A program made the translations under genes and the position numbers. The notes beneath the pieces were generated by a model that was not told the origin of the DNA, searched no databases, and saw only the letters and a program-made list of their open reading frames with translations. Source: Oscillatoriaceae cyanobacterium M7585_C2015_266 (lineage in GTDB: Bacteria; Cyanobacteriota; Cyanobacteriia; Cyanobacteriales; Oscillatoriaceae). Taken from it: 64,000 nucleotides of DNA. The stretch is from assembly GCA_015295835.1 (NCBI GenBank), contig DVEG01000003.1:1-64000 (forward strand). The letters run 5' to 3'. Positions 16,457 through 26,729 of the stretch are shown here, piece by piece. How positions within the stretch are numbered: position 1 is the stretch's first letter; every line of letters begins with the position of its first letter.

Positions 16457-17542
16457 ATGTCTGCAGCTGATGCCTTCTCTGTAAATTATGCGAGCGCACG
16501 TATTCGTTTTCGTCAAGGAGCGAGCGCGCGCGGGTTTCGTTTGGAAGAATATGATATCGGATTAAAAAGCCCGGAAGGAGAATCTCTTACAATTGACGTA
16601 GGAATTCTAGGAAGCTCTGAAGCAGAGGGAGTTGTTATTATTTCCAGTGGTTTGCATGGCGTCGAGGGATTTTTCGGCTCTGCAGTGCAAATTGCCTTAT
16701 TGGAAAAACATTTAGTAGGCTGGAATCCTCCGCCAAAAAGAGCTTTATTATTCTTGCACGCCCTGAATCCCTACGGTTTTGCTTGGGGGAGGCGTTGTAA
16801 TGAATATAATATAGATTTGAATCGCAATTTTCTTCTGCCTGGGGAAGAATATTCCGGAAGTCCGGAAAAATACGCACTATTTAATTCTTTTTTTAATCCT
16901 ACCTCACCGCCATCGCGTTTTGAGCCATTTTTAATAAAAGCGATCGCTCTAATTCTACGTTACGGAATTGCAACATTAAAAAATACCCTGCCAGTCGGGC
17001 AGTATGATTTTCCCAAAGGGTTATTTTTTGGTGGAAAACGCCCTTCTAAAACTTATGAAATTCTCGATGCAAATCTTCCCCGCTGGTTGGGAAACGCAAA
17101 AAACGTTTTGCACATTGATTTTCATACCGGATTGGGTAAAAAAGCCACCTACAAACTTTATACTGAAACCTCAGTAGATTCGCAACGCTACCGCTACTTA
17201 GTAGAAAAATTCGGAGCCGATAAAGTAAAAAGAATAGATTCGGCAAGAGACGCTTACGAGATTCGTGGCGGTTTAGGGAAATGGTGCGAAGCAAAATTTC
17301 CTCAGTGTAACTATATTTTTCTTACCGCCGAATTTGGCACCTACCCTATTTTAACAGTTATTGAAGCATTGCGCGCAGAAAACCGTGCTTATTTTTGGGG
17401 AAAAGTAGATGATTCCGTTTGCCAATGGGCGCGGAAGCGTCTAATAGAAGTGTTTGCCCCTGCAGATAAAAACTGGCGCGAGTCGGTAGTATCCCAGGGG
17501 GTAGATTTAGTGCAGCGGGCTATTTCTGCTTGTTGTTTGTAG
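16457..17542 (+). CDS. DUF2817 family putative zinc carboxypeptidase
   Basis: 361 residues, M14-like. The metal-site motifs of this family are visible: SSGLHGVEGFFGSAVQ (HxxE), NPYGFAWGRRCNEYNIDLNR (substrate-binding NxxDxNRNF) and LHIDFHTGLG (third His ligand), with a Glu in TAEFGTYP as probable general base. No signal peptide, so it is cytoplasmic. It starts 11 nt after the preceding gene and may be co-transcribed with it. The substrate is unknown; related proteins are annotated only as DUF2817 or M14 peptidases. Confidence 0.88.
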   Translation: MSAADAFSVNYASARIRFRQGASARGFRLEEYDIGLKSPEGESLTIDVGILGSSEAEGVVIISSGLHGVEGFFGSAVQIALLEKHLVGWNPPPKRALLFLHALNPYGFAWGRRCNEYNIDLNRNFLLPGEEYSGSPEKYALFNSFFNPTSPPSRFEPFLIKAIALILRYGIATLKNTLPVGQYDFPKGLFFGGKRPSKTYEILDANLPRWLGNAKNVLHIDFHTGLGKKATYKLYTETSVDSQRYRYLVEKFGADKVKRIDSARDAYEIRGGLGKWCEAKFPQCNYIFLTAEFGTYPILTVIEALRAENRAYFWGKVDDSVCQWARKRLIEVFAPADKNWRESVVSQGVDLVQRAISACCL

Positions 17543-17544
17543 AA

Positions 17545-17616
17545 AGCGGGCGATGAGACTCGAACTCACGACATTCAGCTTGGGAAGCTGACGTTCTACC
17601 ACTGAACTACACCCGC
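17545..17616 (-). tRNA. tRNA-Gly (anticodon CCC)
   Basis: A complete 72-nt cloverleaf: acceptor GCGGGTG/CGCCCGC, D-arm with AGTTCAGTGGTAGAAC, anticodon stem TCAGC/GCTGA with loop TTCCCAA, and T-arm with GAGTTCGAGTCTC. CCA is not encoded. It lies between a convergent peptidase gene and the RND pump gene. Confidence 0.97.
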
Positions 17617-17682
17617 AGCAAGTGTGTTATTGCCTAGTTTAACTGATAGAGCAAAATTTGGCAACTGTACACTTGCGACTTA

Positions 17683-20600
17683 TTATAACTCCTTGCCGAT
17701 AGGAAGTCTAGTAGCTACGGTTGTGGCTTTGGCAGAAGTTGCCTGTTTTCTTGATTTGGATTTTGAGTTGCGCTTGCCTTTTAAGAAAGCCAGAGGAGAT
17801 TTAACAAACGAGCTGAGGGAGCGTTGAAAATTATCTACATAAGTGAAGAATACAGGCACTACTATCAGAGTCAGAAGCGTAGAAGTTGTCATACCACCAA
17901 TCACAGCAATTGCCATTGGAGAGCGCACTTGAGAGCCGGCGCCGATTTCCAAAGCAATAGGTAGCATGCCGGCGATAGTTGAAAGTGTAGTCATCAAAAT
18001 TGGGCGCAGACGAGACACTCCTGCTTCTTTCACTGCCTTAAACTGCGGCATTCCCTTTTCTTGATTTGCCAGAGAGCAGTCTACAAGCAAGATAGCGTTT
18101 TTCGTCACCAGCCCCATAAGCATAACAATACCAATTAGGGCAAACAGGGCTAATTCTTTTTGGGCAATCATCAGCGCCAGCAGAGCACCACCGATACTCA
18201 GAGGCAGAGATGCTAAAATTGTTATAGGCAGGATGAAATTGTTATAAAGCAATACCAAAATTGCATAGATACATAGTACTGCCAGCCCCAAGGCTCCGGC
18301 AAAGCGGCTGAAAACATCTTGCATGATTTTAGCGTCGCCGGCAGATTCTTCAGATACACCTGCTGGCAGGGGATTCATTGCTGGTAAAGCTTTGATTTTA
18401 GCGAGCGCTTCTCCGAGAGATATTCCCTGTAAATTCGCCTCGATTGTAACTTGTCGAGAGCGATTGAAGCGATCAATTTGCGCGGGACCACTGCCGATTC
18501 CGATTTTGGCCACTGCCCGCAACGGTACCAATCCTCCTTTCTGACTGGGAATTTGTAGATTTCTGATCACTTCTAGATTGTTACGAAACTCTTCGGCTAG
18601 CTGTACACGAATAGGAATTTGTCTGTCAGGTAAATTAAATTTTGCCAAATTGGCGTCAGAATCTCCCAAAGTTGCCAGAGTTGCTGTGCGTGCGATCGCT
18701 GCTACTGACACTCCCAAATCTGCTGCTCGTGCCGGCTCCGGTTGAATCAAAATCTCTGGTTTCACTAAAGAAGCAGTAGAAGTCACTTCCACCAACCCTG
18801 GAATTTCCCGCATTTGCCTTTCTAAGGCGTCAGCCGCTTGTTTCAGTGCTTCAGGATTTTCACTTTTGAGAACGATCGATACATCTTTTCTGCCACCAGC
18901 GCCTCCGCTTTCAAACCCAATTCTTGCTCCCGGAATATTCTCGAACTCTTTGCGCATCTCTTTCTCAAACTGCTGTTGCGAAATTGTCCGAGTTTCCCTT
19001 GGGGTAAGATTTACGTAAATTGTTCCGGTATTTACGCTGCCATTATTTCCGCCGCTGCCAGCAGTTCCTAAAGCGTTAGCTACAATCGGATGCTGCAGCA
19101 CACGTTCCATTGTTTTTTGAACTACTTCGTCAGTTTCTTTTAAAGTAGAACCCGGCGGCAATTCTATATTAATGGTACTCAATCCGACATCGCCATTGTT
19201 AAATAACCCTTTGGGAATAAAGGGAATTAGTTGTAGGCTGCCGATAAAGAAAGCAACGGCTATAGTCAGAGTGGTAATTCTGTGTTTTAACCCCCAATTC
19301 AATAGGCTACGGTAGGGTAAAAGGCGTAAACTTGGTAATTTTACCAGTTTTTTAGTGTTATTGCTGTTGCTATTACTATTACTATTATTTTCGTCGTCTT
19401 TGAGGGGTTTTTCTTTAAGTAGATAAGCTGCCAGCATTGGCGTCATCGTGCAGGCAACTAGAGTAGAAAACATTGTAGAAACGGCTACTGTGACGCCGAA
19501 TGGCTGGAAAAATTGCCCAGGAACCCCGCCCATAAATGCCACGGGCAAAAATACTGCTACAATTGTAGCCGTGGTAGCAACTACTGCCAAACCTATTTCG
19601 CAAGCAGCATCTAGGGCAGCTTGAAAAGGTTTTTTACCCATTTGCATATGTTGGTCGATATTTTCGATCATGCAAATGGCGTCGTCTACCAAATTGCCCA
19701 TTGCTAAGGCTAGAGCGAGCAAAGTCATGCTGTTAAGGGTATAGCCGAGAGCTCGCATTACCATAAAGGTAGGCAGAATTGACAGGGGCAGGGCTATAGC
19801 AGTAATTAACGTTGCTCGCCAGTTCTTTAAAAAGATTCCTACCACTAAAACCGTCAAAACCGAACCCATTACTAACGCATCAATAGATGCTTGATAGGAT
19901 TCGCGAATTGCTTTACCTCTGGTAAAAATTAGTTCTATTTGGATGTCTTCTGGTAAGGTTTTCTTTAGTTGTGCAACAGCTTTGCGTACGCCTTCTTCTA
20001 CGGTGACTAGAGTACTGCCGGTGCTACGCAAGATGGAAAAGGCTACTACTTGCGTGCCGATTTCTCCGTTTTTGTTTTCAGTTGAGGAATTTGCTTGTAC
20101 TTGCGCTCCTTTGCCTAATGCAAAACGAGCTGTCTGTCGGGTTTCAGCGTAGCTATCGGTGACGTCTGCTAAACTTTGCAAGGGTACGGAACCGCCGCCC
20201 GGTAAGCGAATACGATAGTTTTTTAGCGCTTCTACGGTGGGAGCGCTGCCGAGGGTGCGAATGGTTTTTTCGGTACCGCCAAAATTGGAACGCCCGCCGG
20301 GGAGGTTGATGTTGAAGGAGCGAATTTGATCGTTTACTTCTGTGGCGGTAATTCCTAGGGCTTGTAGTCTGTCGGGGTGGAGGGCAATATTAATTTCTCG
20401 ATCTACGCCTCCGACGCGTTGAATTTGGGCGACGCCGGGAACGCTGAGAAGGGCACGGCTGATGGTTCGATCAACTAAATCGCTGAGTTCTTCGACGCTG
20501 CGCTTTGGTGAGCGGATGGCATAGGTCATAATTGGTCCGCCGGCGAACTCCATTCGTTTGATGATCGGATCGTTAATGTCTTGGGGTAGGTTTTGACGAA

Positions 20601-20949
20601 TTTGGGCGACGGCATTGCGCACGTCGTTAGTGGCGCGATCGCTATTTGTTCCCAATACAAAGTTAATTACGGTTGTGGAAACCCCGTCTCTTATTGTTGA
20701 TGTGAGTTGGTCAATATTTCCCAACCCAGCTACGGCGTCTTCAATTTTTTTGGTTACTTGGGTTTCTAATTCGGTGGGACCTGCTCCCGGTTGGGTGACG
20801 GTGACGGAAACTGCCGGGATGTCGATATTGGGATTGAGGTCGATTCCCAATTGTCCGAATGACATCCAGCCAACTACGGTAAGTACTAAAAATAAAACTA
20901 GGGTAGGAACTGGTTTTTTTACGGACCAAGCAGAAAGGTTGAAAGACAT
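17683..20949 (-). CDS. RND efflux transporter permease (AcrB/HAE1 family)
   Basis: About 1088 residues from the ATG of MSFNLSAWSVKKPVPTLVLF; a TTG nine codons upstream is in frame but overlaps the adaptor gene. The architecture is that of AcrB: TM1, a large periplasmic porter loop, TM2-7, a second periplasmic loop, TM8-12. The proton-relay aspartate segment is present (ALALAMGNLVDDAICMIENI). It works with the adaptor encoded immediately upstream (17 nt gap) and presumably a TolC-like channel elsewhere. A low-complexity SNSNSNSNN linker is found in the loop near residue ~535. Substrate unknown: drugs, metals or metabolites are possible. Confidence 0.95.
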   Translation of the reverse strand: MSFNLSAWSVKKPVPTLVLFLVLTVVGWMSFGQLGIDLNPNIDIPAVSVTVTQPGAGPTELETQVTKKIEDAVAGLGNIDQLTSTIRDGVSTTVINFVLGTNSDRATNDVRNAVAQIRQNLPQDINDPIIKRMEFAGGPIMTYAIRSPKRSVEELSDLVDRTISRALLSVPGVAQIQRVGGVDREINIALHPDRLQALGITATEVNDQIRSFNINLPGGRSNFGGTEKTIRTLGSAPTVEALKNYRIRLPGGGSVPLQSLADVTDSYAETRQTARFALGKGAQVQANSSTENKNGEIGTQVVAFSILRSTGSTLVTVEEGVRKAVAQLKKTLPEDIQIELIFTRGKAIRESYQASIDALVMGSVLTVLVVGIFLKNWRATLITAIALPLSILPTFMVMRALGYTLNSMTLLALALAMGNLVDDAICMIENIDQHMQMGKKPFQAALDAACEIGLAVVATTATIVAVFLPVAFMGGVPGQFFQPFGVTVAVSTMFSTLVACTMTPMLAAYLLKEKPLKDDENNSNSNSNSNNTKKLVKLPSLRLLPYRSLLNWGLKHRITTLTIAVAFFIGSLQLIPFIPKGLFNNGDVGLSTINIELPPGSTLKETDEVVQKTMERVLQHPIVANALGTAGSGGNNGSVNTGTIYVNLTPRETRTISQQQFEKEMRKEFENIPGARIGFESGGAGGRKDVSIVLKSENPEALKQAADALERQMREIPGLVEVTSTASLVKPEILIQPEPARAADLGVSVAAIARTATLATLGDSDANLAKFNLPDRQIPIRVQLAEEFRNNLEVIRNLQIPSQKGGLVPLRAVAKIGIGSGPAQIDRFNRSRQVTIEANLQGISLGEALAKIKALPAMNPLPAGVSEESAGDAKIMQDVFSRFAGALGLAVLCIYAILVLLYNNFILPITILASLPLSIGGALLALMIAQKELALFALIGIVMLMGLVTKNAILLVDCSLANQEKGMPQFKAVKEAGVSRLRPILMTTLSTIAGMLPIALEIGAGSQVRSPMAIAVIGGMTTSTLLTLIVVPVFFTYVDNFQRSLSSFVKSPLAFLKGKRNSKSKSRKQATSAKATTVATRLPIGKEL

Positions 20950-20965
20950 AGGAAATAGGGGAATA

Positions 20966-22690
20966 CTAGGGAACAACTTTGACGCGATCGCCGTCTTTGA
21001 GGTAAGTAGCTCCGGTTACAACCACGCGATCGCCAACTTTTAAACCACTTTTAATTTCAACTTTGGCATTATTCAAATCACCGCTTCCCTCGATAATTTC
21101 TCCAACTTCAACGGGCTGGGCTTTTACTTTATCTTCTCCCTCTAAAACATAAACAATTTTGCGCTCCCCTTCTGACAATACTGCTTTATACGGCACTGCC
21201 AAACCTTCCACGGTGTCAGTAGTGATAGCGGCTCGCAAAAACATCCCCGGTTTAAGCAAATCATTTGTTGGCAAGTCGATTTTGACTGTAGCTTGGCGTT
21301 TTTCTTTATTCACCAAAGGAGCAATTTCTCGCACAGTTCCTTGCAATTGAATGCGAGCATCAGCATCTGAAGTCACGCGCACACTCGCTCCGATTCGCAC
21401 TTGCGACAATTGCGTTTCCGGGATTTCCGCTTGCAATTCTAACTGCCCATCCCGTATAATCGAGAACAATCTTTGCCCTCCTGTCACGTCTCCTACTCGC
21501 GCCATTCTTTCAGCAACAATCCCGCTTTTTGGAGCCCGCACCACTGTTTGTTCCAGTTGGGTTTGTTGTTGTTCCACTCGTGCTTTACTACTGCGAACTT
21601 CTGCTTCGGCACCAATGGCATTAGCTTTGGCACTTTCAATTTGGGCGAGGGCGTTGCTGACGTTGGCTTTGGCACTCTGTAATCGTGCTTCTGCACTGCT
21701 GACGTTGGAGCGGGCACTCTGTAACCGCGCTTCTGCACTGCTGACGTTGGAGCGGGCGCTTTTTATCCGTGCTTCGGCACTGCTAATATTTGCTGTGGCA
21801 AGGCGCACTTCTTCTCTTGCCGTTTCCGCTCTGGTACGATATACTTCCGCTTCTTGTTCGCTAATCGCTCCTTCTTGGGCTAATTTTTGATAGCGTTGCC
21901 ATTCTCTTTCTGCTTGCTCCTGATTGGCTTTGGCTTTTCGTAAACTGGCTTCTGCTTGCTCACGAAAAGCTTCGGCTTCAGCTTCGGCAGCTTTGGCTTG
22001 CAATACAGCAGCTTCTGTTTCCGCTCTCGCTGCCAAAGCCTGGGAAACAGCCGCTTCAGCTTCTGCTAGGGAGGCGCGGGCTTGTTCTAGATTCCCTTGC
22101 GCTTGGGCAAGGGCTGCTTGTCTCTGTTGTACGCTAGAGCGGCTCGCTTCTACCTGTGCTTTGGCTTGCTCTATTTGGGTTTGTAGCACCGCGTTGTCTA
22201 AAATCGCCATCACCTGCCCCGCTTCTACTGTGTCTCCTTCATCTACCAATACTTGCTCGATCCGCAATCCGTTTACTTGCGGCTGCACTGGTAGCATCTC
22301 CCGTGCAGCAACGGTGCCTGTGGCTTGCAATATTCTTGAGATTCTTTTCGCCTCTACTGGCGCAACTGTGACGGTTTGCTTTGTTGCTTGTTGGGCAACT
22401 GCCGCTCCAGTAGCAGCTGGCGCTTTTGCAGCCGGTTGCTTGTTGATAAATCCCATGCCGCCTACGCTCAGGGCTACCCCTAGCCCTATCCCCACCGCCA
22501 CCCCGCGCCAACCGTTCAGTTTTCCCCGGTGCGAATCTGATGGCTGTTTTTCTGTTTCAGAAAATTCTTCTGCTGATGTTTCTTCTATATTTTCGCATTC
22601 TCCCTCTCTCTGTTGTTGCAAATCTTCTTGCTCTTGTTTGTCTTCCGCTTCTTCTAGCGGCTCTGCATCTGTTAAAGCTTTGTAGCTCAC
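20966..22690 (-). CDS. RND efflux periplasmic adaptor subunit (HlyD/MFP family) with a very long coiled coil
   Basis: 574 residues, GTG start behind GGGAGGAG. An acidic cytoplasmic N-terminus (~1-60) and one membrane anchor (~64-86) come first. A split biotinyl-lipoyl domain (VNGLRIEQVLVDEGDTVEAG and VVRAPKSGIVAERMARVGDV) brackets a helical hairpin of about 230 residues rich in EAR/AQA heptads. Beta-barrel and membrane-proximal domains end the protein. Adaptors usually have a much shorter hairpin, so this one should reach far across the periplasm. Near-identical units (SSAEARLQSARSNV) occur in tandem, suggesting growth by internal duplication. First gene of the adaptor-pump operon. Confidence 0.93.
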   Translation of the reverse strand: MSYKALTDAEPLEEAEDKQEQEDLQQQREGECENIEETSAEEFSETEKQPSDSHRGKLNGWRGVAVGIGLGVALSVGGMGFINKQPAAKAPAATGAAVAQQATKQTVTVAPVEAKRISRILQATGTVAAREMLPVQPQVNGLRIEQVLVDEGDTVEAGQVMAILDNAVLQTQIEQAKAQVEASRSSVQQRQAALAQAQGNLEQARASLAEAEAAVSQALAARAETEAAVLQAKAAEAEAEAFREQAEASLRKAKANQEQAEREWQRYQKLAQEGAISEQEAEVYRTRAETAREEVRLATANISSAEARIKSARSNVSSAEARLQSARSNVSSAEARLQSAKANVSNALAQIESAKANAIGAEAEVRSSKARVEQQQTQLEQTVVRAPKSGIVAERMARVGDVTGGQRLFSIIRDGQLELQAEIPETQLSQVRIGASVRVTSDADARIQLQGTVREIAPLVNKEKRQATVKIDLPTNDLLKPGMFLRAAITTDTVEGLAVPYKAVLSEGERKIVYVLEGEDKVKAQPVEVGEIIEGSGDLNNAKVEIKSGLKVGDRVVVTGATYLKDGDRVKVVP

Positions 22691-22934
22691 CTTACTCCTC
22701 CCTACGTTCTTTGCCTTTTTTAATTTTCTCGTAAAGAAATCTTGCGTATTTTTTACTTATCTTAACATTAGTTAGTAACCATGTTCTGTATTTATAAATG
22801 TTAGCACGTTTTGAATGTTCAATAAATACTGAAAGTTTAAATTGATAGGGGAGAGGACGCTCCTAGGGACTCCGTAAAGATGATAAAATGTTAGATTTGA
22901 GGGAAAACTTGAAGGGGTTGTGCGAGTAATCGCT

Positions 22935-24071
22935 ATGAAATGGTGGCAGAAACTGAAACGAAATCCCTTGGCAAGGGTTGGGGCTACTTTGCTAATCATA
23001 TTTTATATAGCAGCGATCGCAGCAGATTTCGTGGCTCCATATGAGCCTTATGAATCGCAGCCGAATGGCTCTCTGCTACCGCCGACACGGATATATTGGA
23101 CAAATAAAGATGGACAATTTATCGGGCCACACGTATATCCTACATTCCAAGGAGCAATAGATTTGCAAACAGGCGAGCGCCAACTTATCGTCGAGCGCGA
23201 CAAACCCTCCCCGATTCGCTTATTTGTTCAAGGTACCCCCTATCGCCTCTTTCGTATTACCCTGCCGCTACCAAAAACCGCAAGATTCGAGCAAATAAAA
23301 TGGGAAGAAGTAGAAATTTTCCCTGGCATTCCTAGCAATTTGCATCTATTCGGCACCATCGGCGAGGGTAAGTTAAATCTTTTAGGCACTGATGATCAAG
23401 CCCGCGATCAGTTTAGCCGCCTACTCCACGGCGGGCGCGTCAGTTTGTTCATCGGTTTAGTTGGCATTGCCTTCACTTATCCCATCGGCATGTTAGTCGG
23501 CGGCATTTCTGGTTATTTTGGCGGCTGGGTTGACAGCATTTTAATGCGACTGGTAGAAGTACTAATGACTATTCCCGGAATTTATCTACTTGTCGCCCTG
23601 GCCGCCGTCTTGCCGCCAGGACTCACCAGTGCCCAGCGCTTTTTCCTAATCGTTTTGATTACTTCGTTTATCAGTTGGGCAGGGTTGGCACGAGTAATTC
23701 GCGGCGAAGTTCTTTCTATTAAAGAAAGGGAATTTGTGCAAGCAGCAAGAGCAATGGGGGCAAAACCTCTCTACATCATCGTGCGTCACGTTCTCCCCCA
23801 AACAGCTACTTATATTATTATTTCCGCCACCCTCACCGTGCCTGGGTTTATTGTCTCGGAATCAGTATTAAGTTTAATCGGATTAGGAATTCAGCAACCC
23901 GATCCCTCTTGGGGAAATATGCTTTCCCTCGCAACCAATGCTTCAATTTTGGTCATGCAGCCTTGGTTGGTATGGCCACCAGCAGTATTAATTATTTTAA
24001 CAGTACTGGCTTTTAACTTAGTGGGAGATGGTTTGAGGGATGCCCTCGATCCACGTAGTTTTCAGCGGTAA
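22935..24071 (+). CDS. ABC transporter permease, OppC/DppC type
   Basis: 378 residues from the ATG of MKWWQKLKRNPLARVGATLL, the usual OppC N-terminus; a GTG at 22920 is in frame but too close to its GAAGGGG. TM1 is at ~17-37, then an unusually long ~125-residue extracytoplasmic stretch before the five-helix BPD_transp_1 core. That core carries the EAA loop (EREFVQAARAMGAKPLYIIV). It would import peptides or similar solutes with an OppB-type partner, a binding protein and ATPases. None of these partners is in the window, so it is an orphan in this neighbourhood, as often seen in cyanobacteria. Confidence 0.9.
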   Translation: MKWWQKLKRNPLARVGATLLIIFYIAAIAADFVAPYEPYESQPNGSLLPPTRIYWTNKDGQFIGPHVYPTFQGAIDLQTGERQLIVERDKPSPIRLFVQGTPYRLFRITLPLPKTARFEQIKWEEVEIFPGIPSNLHLFGTIGEGKLNLLGTDDQARDQFSRLLHGGRVSLFIGLVGIAFTYPIGMLVGGISGYFGGWVDSILMRLVEVLMTIPGIYLLVALAAVLPPGLTSAQRFFLIVLITSFISWAGLARVIRGEVLSIKEREFVQAARAMGAKPLYIIVRHVLPQTATYIIISATLTVPGFIVSESVLSLIGLGIQQPDPSWGNMLSLATNASILVMQPWLVWPPAVLIILTVLAFNLVGDGLRDALDPRSFQR

Positions 24072-24168
24072 AATGTCGAGCGCACCCGTGAGCATTGTGA
24101 GAAAAATATTATTATGCGGGCGTACTAATTTATTATAGAAAAATCCGCGAAAAAACAAAGGAGTCAGC

Positions 24169-24897
24169 ATGGATGCAGACGAATTTCTGAGACGATATGC
24201 AGCAGGAGAAAGAAATTTTTCTAATACAAAATTAGTGGGGATTTCTCTAAGAGAAGTTAACTTAGTAGGTGTAAATTTCAGCAGTGCTAATCTCAGTAAT
24301 TCTGATCTGCGAGAAGCTAGACTTGGGCAAGCAAATCTATTTCAAGCAAATCTGGAAAGCACTAATTTAAGCGAGACTATTCTCTGGGGAGCTGATTTGA
24401 GCGAAGCTTACTTACACCGAGCTGAATTGCGGGAAGCAGATTTGAGCGGAGCCAAGTTAATAAAAGCATTTTTAGAGGAAGCAAAACTGGCTAAGGCGAT
24501 TTTGAATGGTGCTGACTTAAGGGGGGCAAATCTTGTCAATGCAATGCTTTTTGCAGCAGACTTTAGCCCAAGTTCTGATCGACAAACCAATTTGAAAGAA
24601 GCAATTTTGAGAGGCGCAGAGCTTAGCTATGCTTACTTGAGTGGGGCAAGATTACACCGTGCCAACCTAGATGGTGCTAAACTATGCCGGAGTATTTTAG
24701 GAAACTGGAAAAAAGATAAGTTTTATCAGACTGATTTGAGTGAAGCTAGTTTGCAAGGTGCAGATCTTAGTTATGCTGATTTAACTGGAGTTAATTTACA
24801 AAAAGCCAATCTCCGGGGAGCAGATTTGACTCGCACTATTTTGACTGATACTAACCTAAAAGGGGCAGTGATGCCTGACGGCACCATTCACGATTAA
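24169..24897 (+). CDS. Pentapeptide repeat protein
   Basis: 242 residues. After ~25 residues (MDADEFLRRYAAGERNFSNT) nearly the whole protein is A(D/N)Lxx pentapeptides (LSNSDLREARLGQANLFQAN and so on), which form a right-handed quadrilateral beta-helix. One interruption (~ residues 137-150, FSPSSDRQTN) occurs. There is no signal peptide, so it is cytoplasmic. An AAAGGAG-like ribosome site precedes the ATG. The function of such cyanobacterial proteins is generally unknown; no gyrase-protecting context is seen. Confidence 0.92.
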   Translation: MDADEFLRRYAAGERNFSNTKLVGISLREVNLVGVNFSSANLSNSDLREARLGQANLFQANLESTNLSETILWGADLSEAYLHRAELREADLSGAKLIKAFLEEAKLAKAILNGADLRGANLVNAMLFAADFSPSSDRQTNLKEAILRGAELSYAYLSGARLHRANLDGAKLCRSILGNWKKDKFYQTDLSEASLQGADLSYADLTGVNLQKANLRGADLTRTILTDTNLKGAVMPDGTIHD

Positions 24898-24982
24898 AGA
24901 GTTAAAAAAATTATGTAAAGAATTTTTACAGATAACATTTAACTATGTGATGGCGCTGGGAATTGTTGCCACAGATCCTGAA

Positions 24983-25010
24983 ATGCCGAAGGGTGGTAAA
25001 GCTTCGGCAT
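24983..25010. terminator. Hairpin between convergent genes
   Basis: ATGCCGAAG (24983-24991) pairs with CTTCGGCAT (25002-25010) between the convergent pentapeptide and cysW genes. It is a candidate bidirectional terminator, though neither side has a strong T-run. Confidence 0.45.
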
Positions 25011-25024
25011 CTAGGCAAAAGAGG

Positions 25025-25864
25025 TTACTCTTCAACCTCTTTAATAGAAGTTTTGCGTTCAATAATTTCCTTTAAAACCAGAGTAACAATAGCCAACATT
25101 GCTAGCAACAATGCAGCCGAAAAAGCCGCTTGTGTTTCATAATTTTTGTATGCTTCTTCTACAAACAAAGGTAAAGTTTGGGTTTGGTTGGCGATATTTC
25201 CGGATACTACAGAAACCGCGCCGAATTCACCCATGACGCGGGCATTAGTTAAAATCACACCATACAGCAAACCCCAGCGAATATTAGGAAGAGTAACACG
25301 CCAGAATATTTGCCAATCTTGCGCTCCCAGAGTTCGGGCAGCTTCCTCCTCTGCAACCCCTACTTCTTCCAAAACCGGAATAACTTCGCGAGCAACAAAA
25401 GGAAGAGTGATAAAAGCGCTTGCTAAAACCATTGCTGGTATAGCAAAAACAATTTTAATGTTTGCGGCTTCAAGCAGTGGTCCAAACCAGCCATGTCGCC
25501 CATAAAGCAGTACAATCATTAAACCGGCGACAACGGGCGAGACTGCAAATGGTACATCTAAAAGACTGAGGAGGAAAGTTCGACCTTTGAATTGATTGCG
25601 GGCAATCACCCAAGCGGCACAAAGTCCGAAAATTGTATTAATTGGCACGACAATCAGGGCTATGGTAACAGTAAGCTGGATAGCGTGAAGAAAAGCTGGT
25701 TGACTCAGGTTGTGTAAAAATGGCCCCACGCCGTTTTTGAAAGCTTGTACGAACAGGTTAAGGGCGGGAATAAAAATGATTAAGGATAAATATGCGATCG
25801 CCACTCCGATTAAAACAAACTTAACCCATTCCCGCTCCCCATAATTACTTTGATTTAAATTCAT
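25025..25864 (-). CDS. cysW: Sulfate ABC transporter permease CysW
   Basis: 279 residues with six predicted membrane helices and the EAA loop of sulfate/molybdate permeases ([20 protein letters not shown]). The segment [20 protein letters not shown] is characteristic of CysW. It pairs with CysT to form the inner-membrane channel for sulfate or thiosulfate uptake. Its start overlaps the cysT stop by 20 nt, indicating translational coupling. It is the last gene of the run; no cysA ATPase gene follows. Confidence 0.93.
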   Translation of the reverse strand: MNLNQSNYGEREWVKFVLIGVAIAYLSLIIFIPALNLFVQAFKNGVGPFLHNLSQPAFLHAIQLTVTIALIVVPINTIFGLCAAWVIARNQFKGRTFLLSLLDVPFAVSPVVAGLMIVLLYGRHGWFGPLLEAANIKIVFAIPAMVLASAFITLPFVAREVIPVLEEVGVAEEEAARTLGAQDWQIFWRVTLPNIRWGLLYGVILTNARVMGEFGAVSVVSGNIANQTQTLPLFVEEAYKNYETQAAFSAALLLAMLAIVTLVLKEIIERKTSIKEVEE

Positions 25865-26714
25865 AACGCCGCCCCCAAGCTTGCAAAAGATTAATCACCA
25901 AAAGCATCAACAGAGAAATTCCCAACAAAACCGTACCGATAACAGTTGCTCCCGAATAATCATACTGCTCCAAACGCTGTATGATCAGCACCGAAGCAAT
26001 TAAATCTTTAAACGGCATATTAGAAGACACAATTACAATTGAACCATATTCTCCAACAGCACGAGAGAAACCCAAAGAAACACCAGTCAAAAGAGCCGGC
26101 AATAAAGGCGGCAATACGACACGCCAGAAAGTTTGCCATCGAGAAGCTCCCAGACACCAAGCAGCTTCTTCAACATCTTTTTCCATTTCCTGTATAACTG
26201 GCTGCAAAGTTCGCACCACAAATGGCAAAGAAATAAACAACATTGCCACCCCCACACCCAAGCGCGTGAATGCGATTTTAATTCCAAATGGTGCCAAGAG
26301 AGAACCAATCCAGCCATTATCACTGTATACGGTTGCCAGAGTCAACCCAGCCACCGAAGTCGGCAATGCAAATGGCAAGTCGATCGCCGCATCAATTATT
26401 CGCTTGAAAGGAAAATCGTAGCGAACTAATACCCAAGCAATTAAAGTCCCAAAAACGCCATTAATTGTTGCTGCTATTATAGCAGTTACGAAAGTCACTT
26501 CGTAGGTTGCCAGAGCGATAGGTGCGGTAGCAATTCTCCAAAAATCAATTGGTTTTTCCGTACAGGCTTTTAATATCAGCGCTGTTACGGGTAAAAATAA
26601 CATCAGAGTAAGATATCCAAGAGTAATACGCCATGGCCACGAAATACGAGTTAATGGATTTTCCCCGGTTGAAGGAAGACGCGATTTTGTTGCTATAGTC
26701 ATAATTACATTCAA
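25845..26714 (-). CDS. cysT: Sulfate ABC transporter permease CysT (CysU)
   Basis: 289 residues (ATG at 26714, with another ATG four codons in). Six membrane helices, with [20 protein letters not shown] and the EAA loop [20 protein letters not shown]. The segment [20 protein letters not shown] is typical of CysT/CysU. It forms the sulfate channel with CysW. It lies between sbpA (15 nt upstream) and cysW (overlapping), a standard cyanobacterial sulfate operon order. Confidence 0.94.
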   Translation of the reverse strand: MNVIMTIATKSRLPSTGENPLTRISWPWRITLGYLTLMLFLPVTALILKACTEKPIDFWRIATAPIALATYEVTFVTAIIAATINGVFGTLIAWVLVRYDFPFKRIIDAAIDLPFALPTSVAGLTLATVYSDNGWIGSLLAPFGIKIAFTRLGVGVAMLFISLPFVVRTLQPVIQEMEKDVEEAAWCLGASRWQTFWRVVLPPLLPALLTGVSLGFSRAVGEYGSIVIVSSNMPFKDLIASVLIIQRLEQYDYSGATVIGTVLLGISLLMLLVINLLQAWGRRYEFKSK

Positions 26715-26729
26715 TCAATTTAAATAGAA

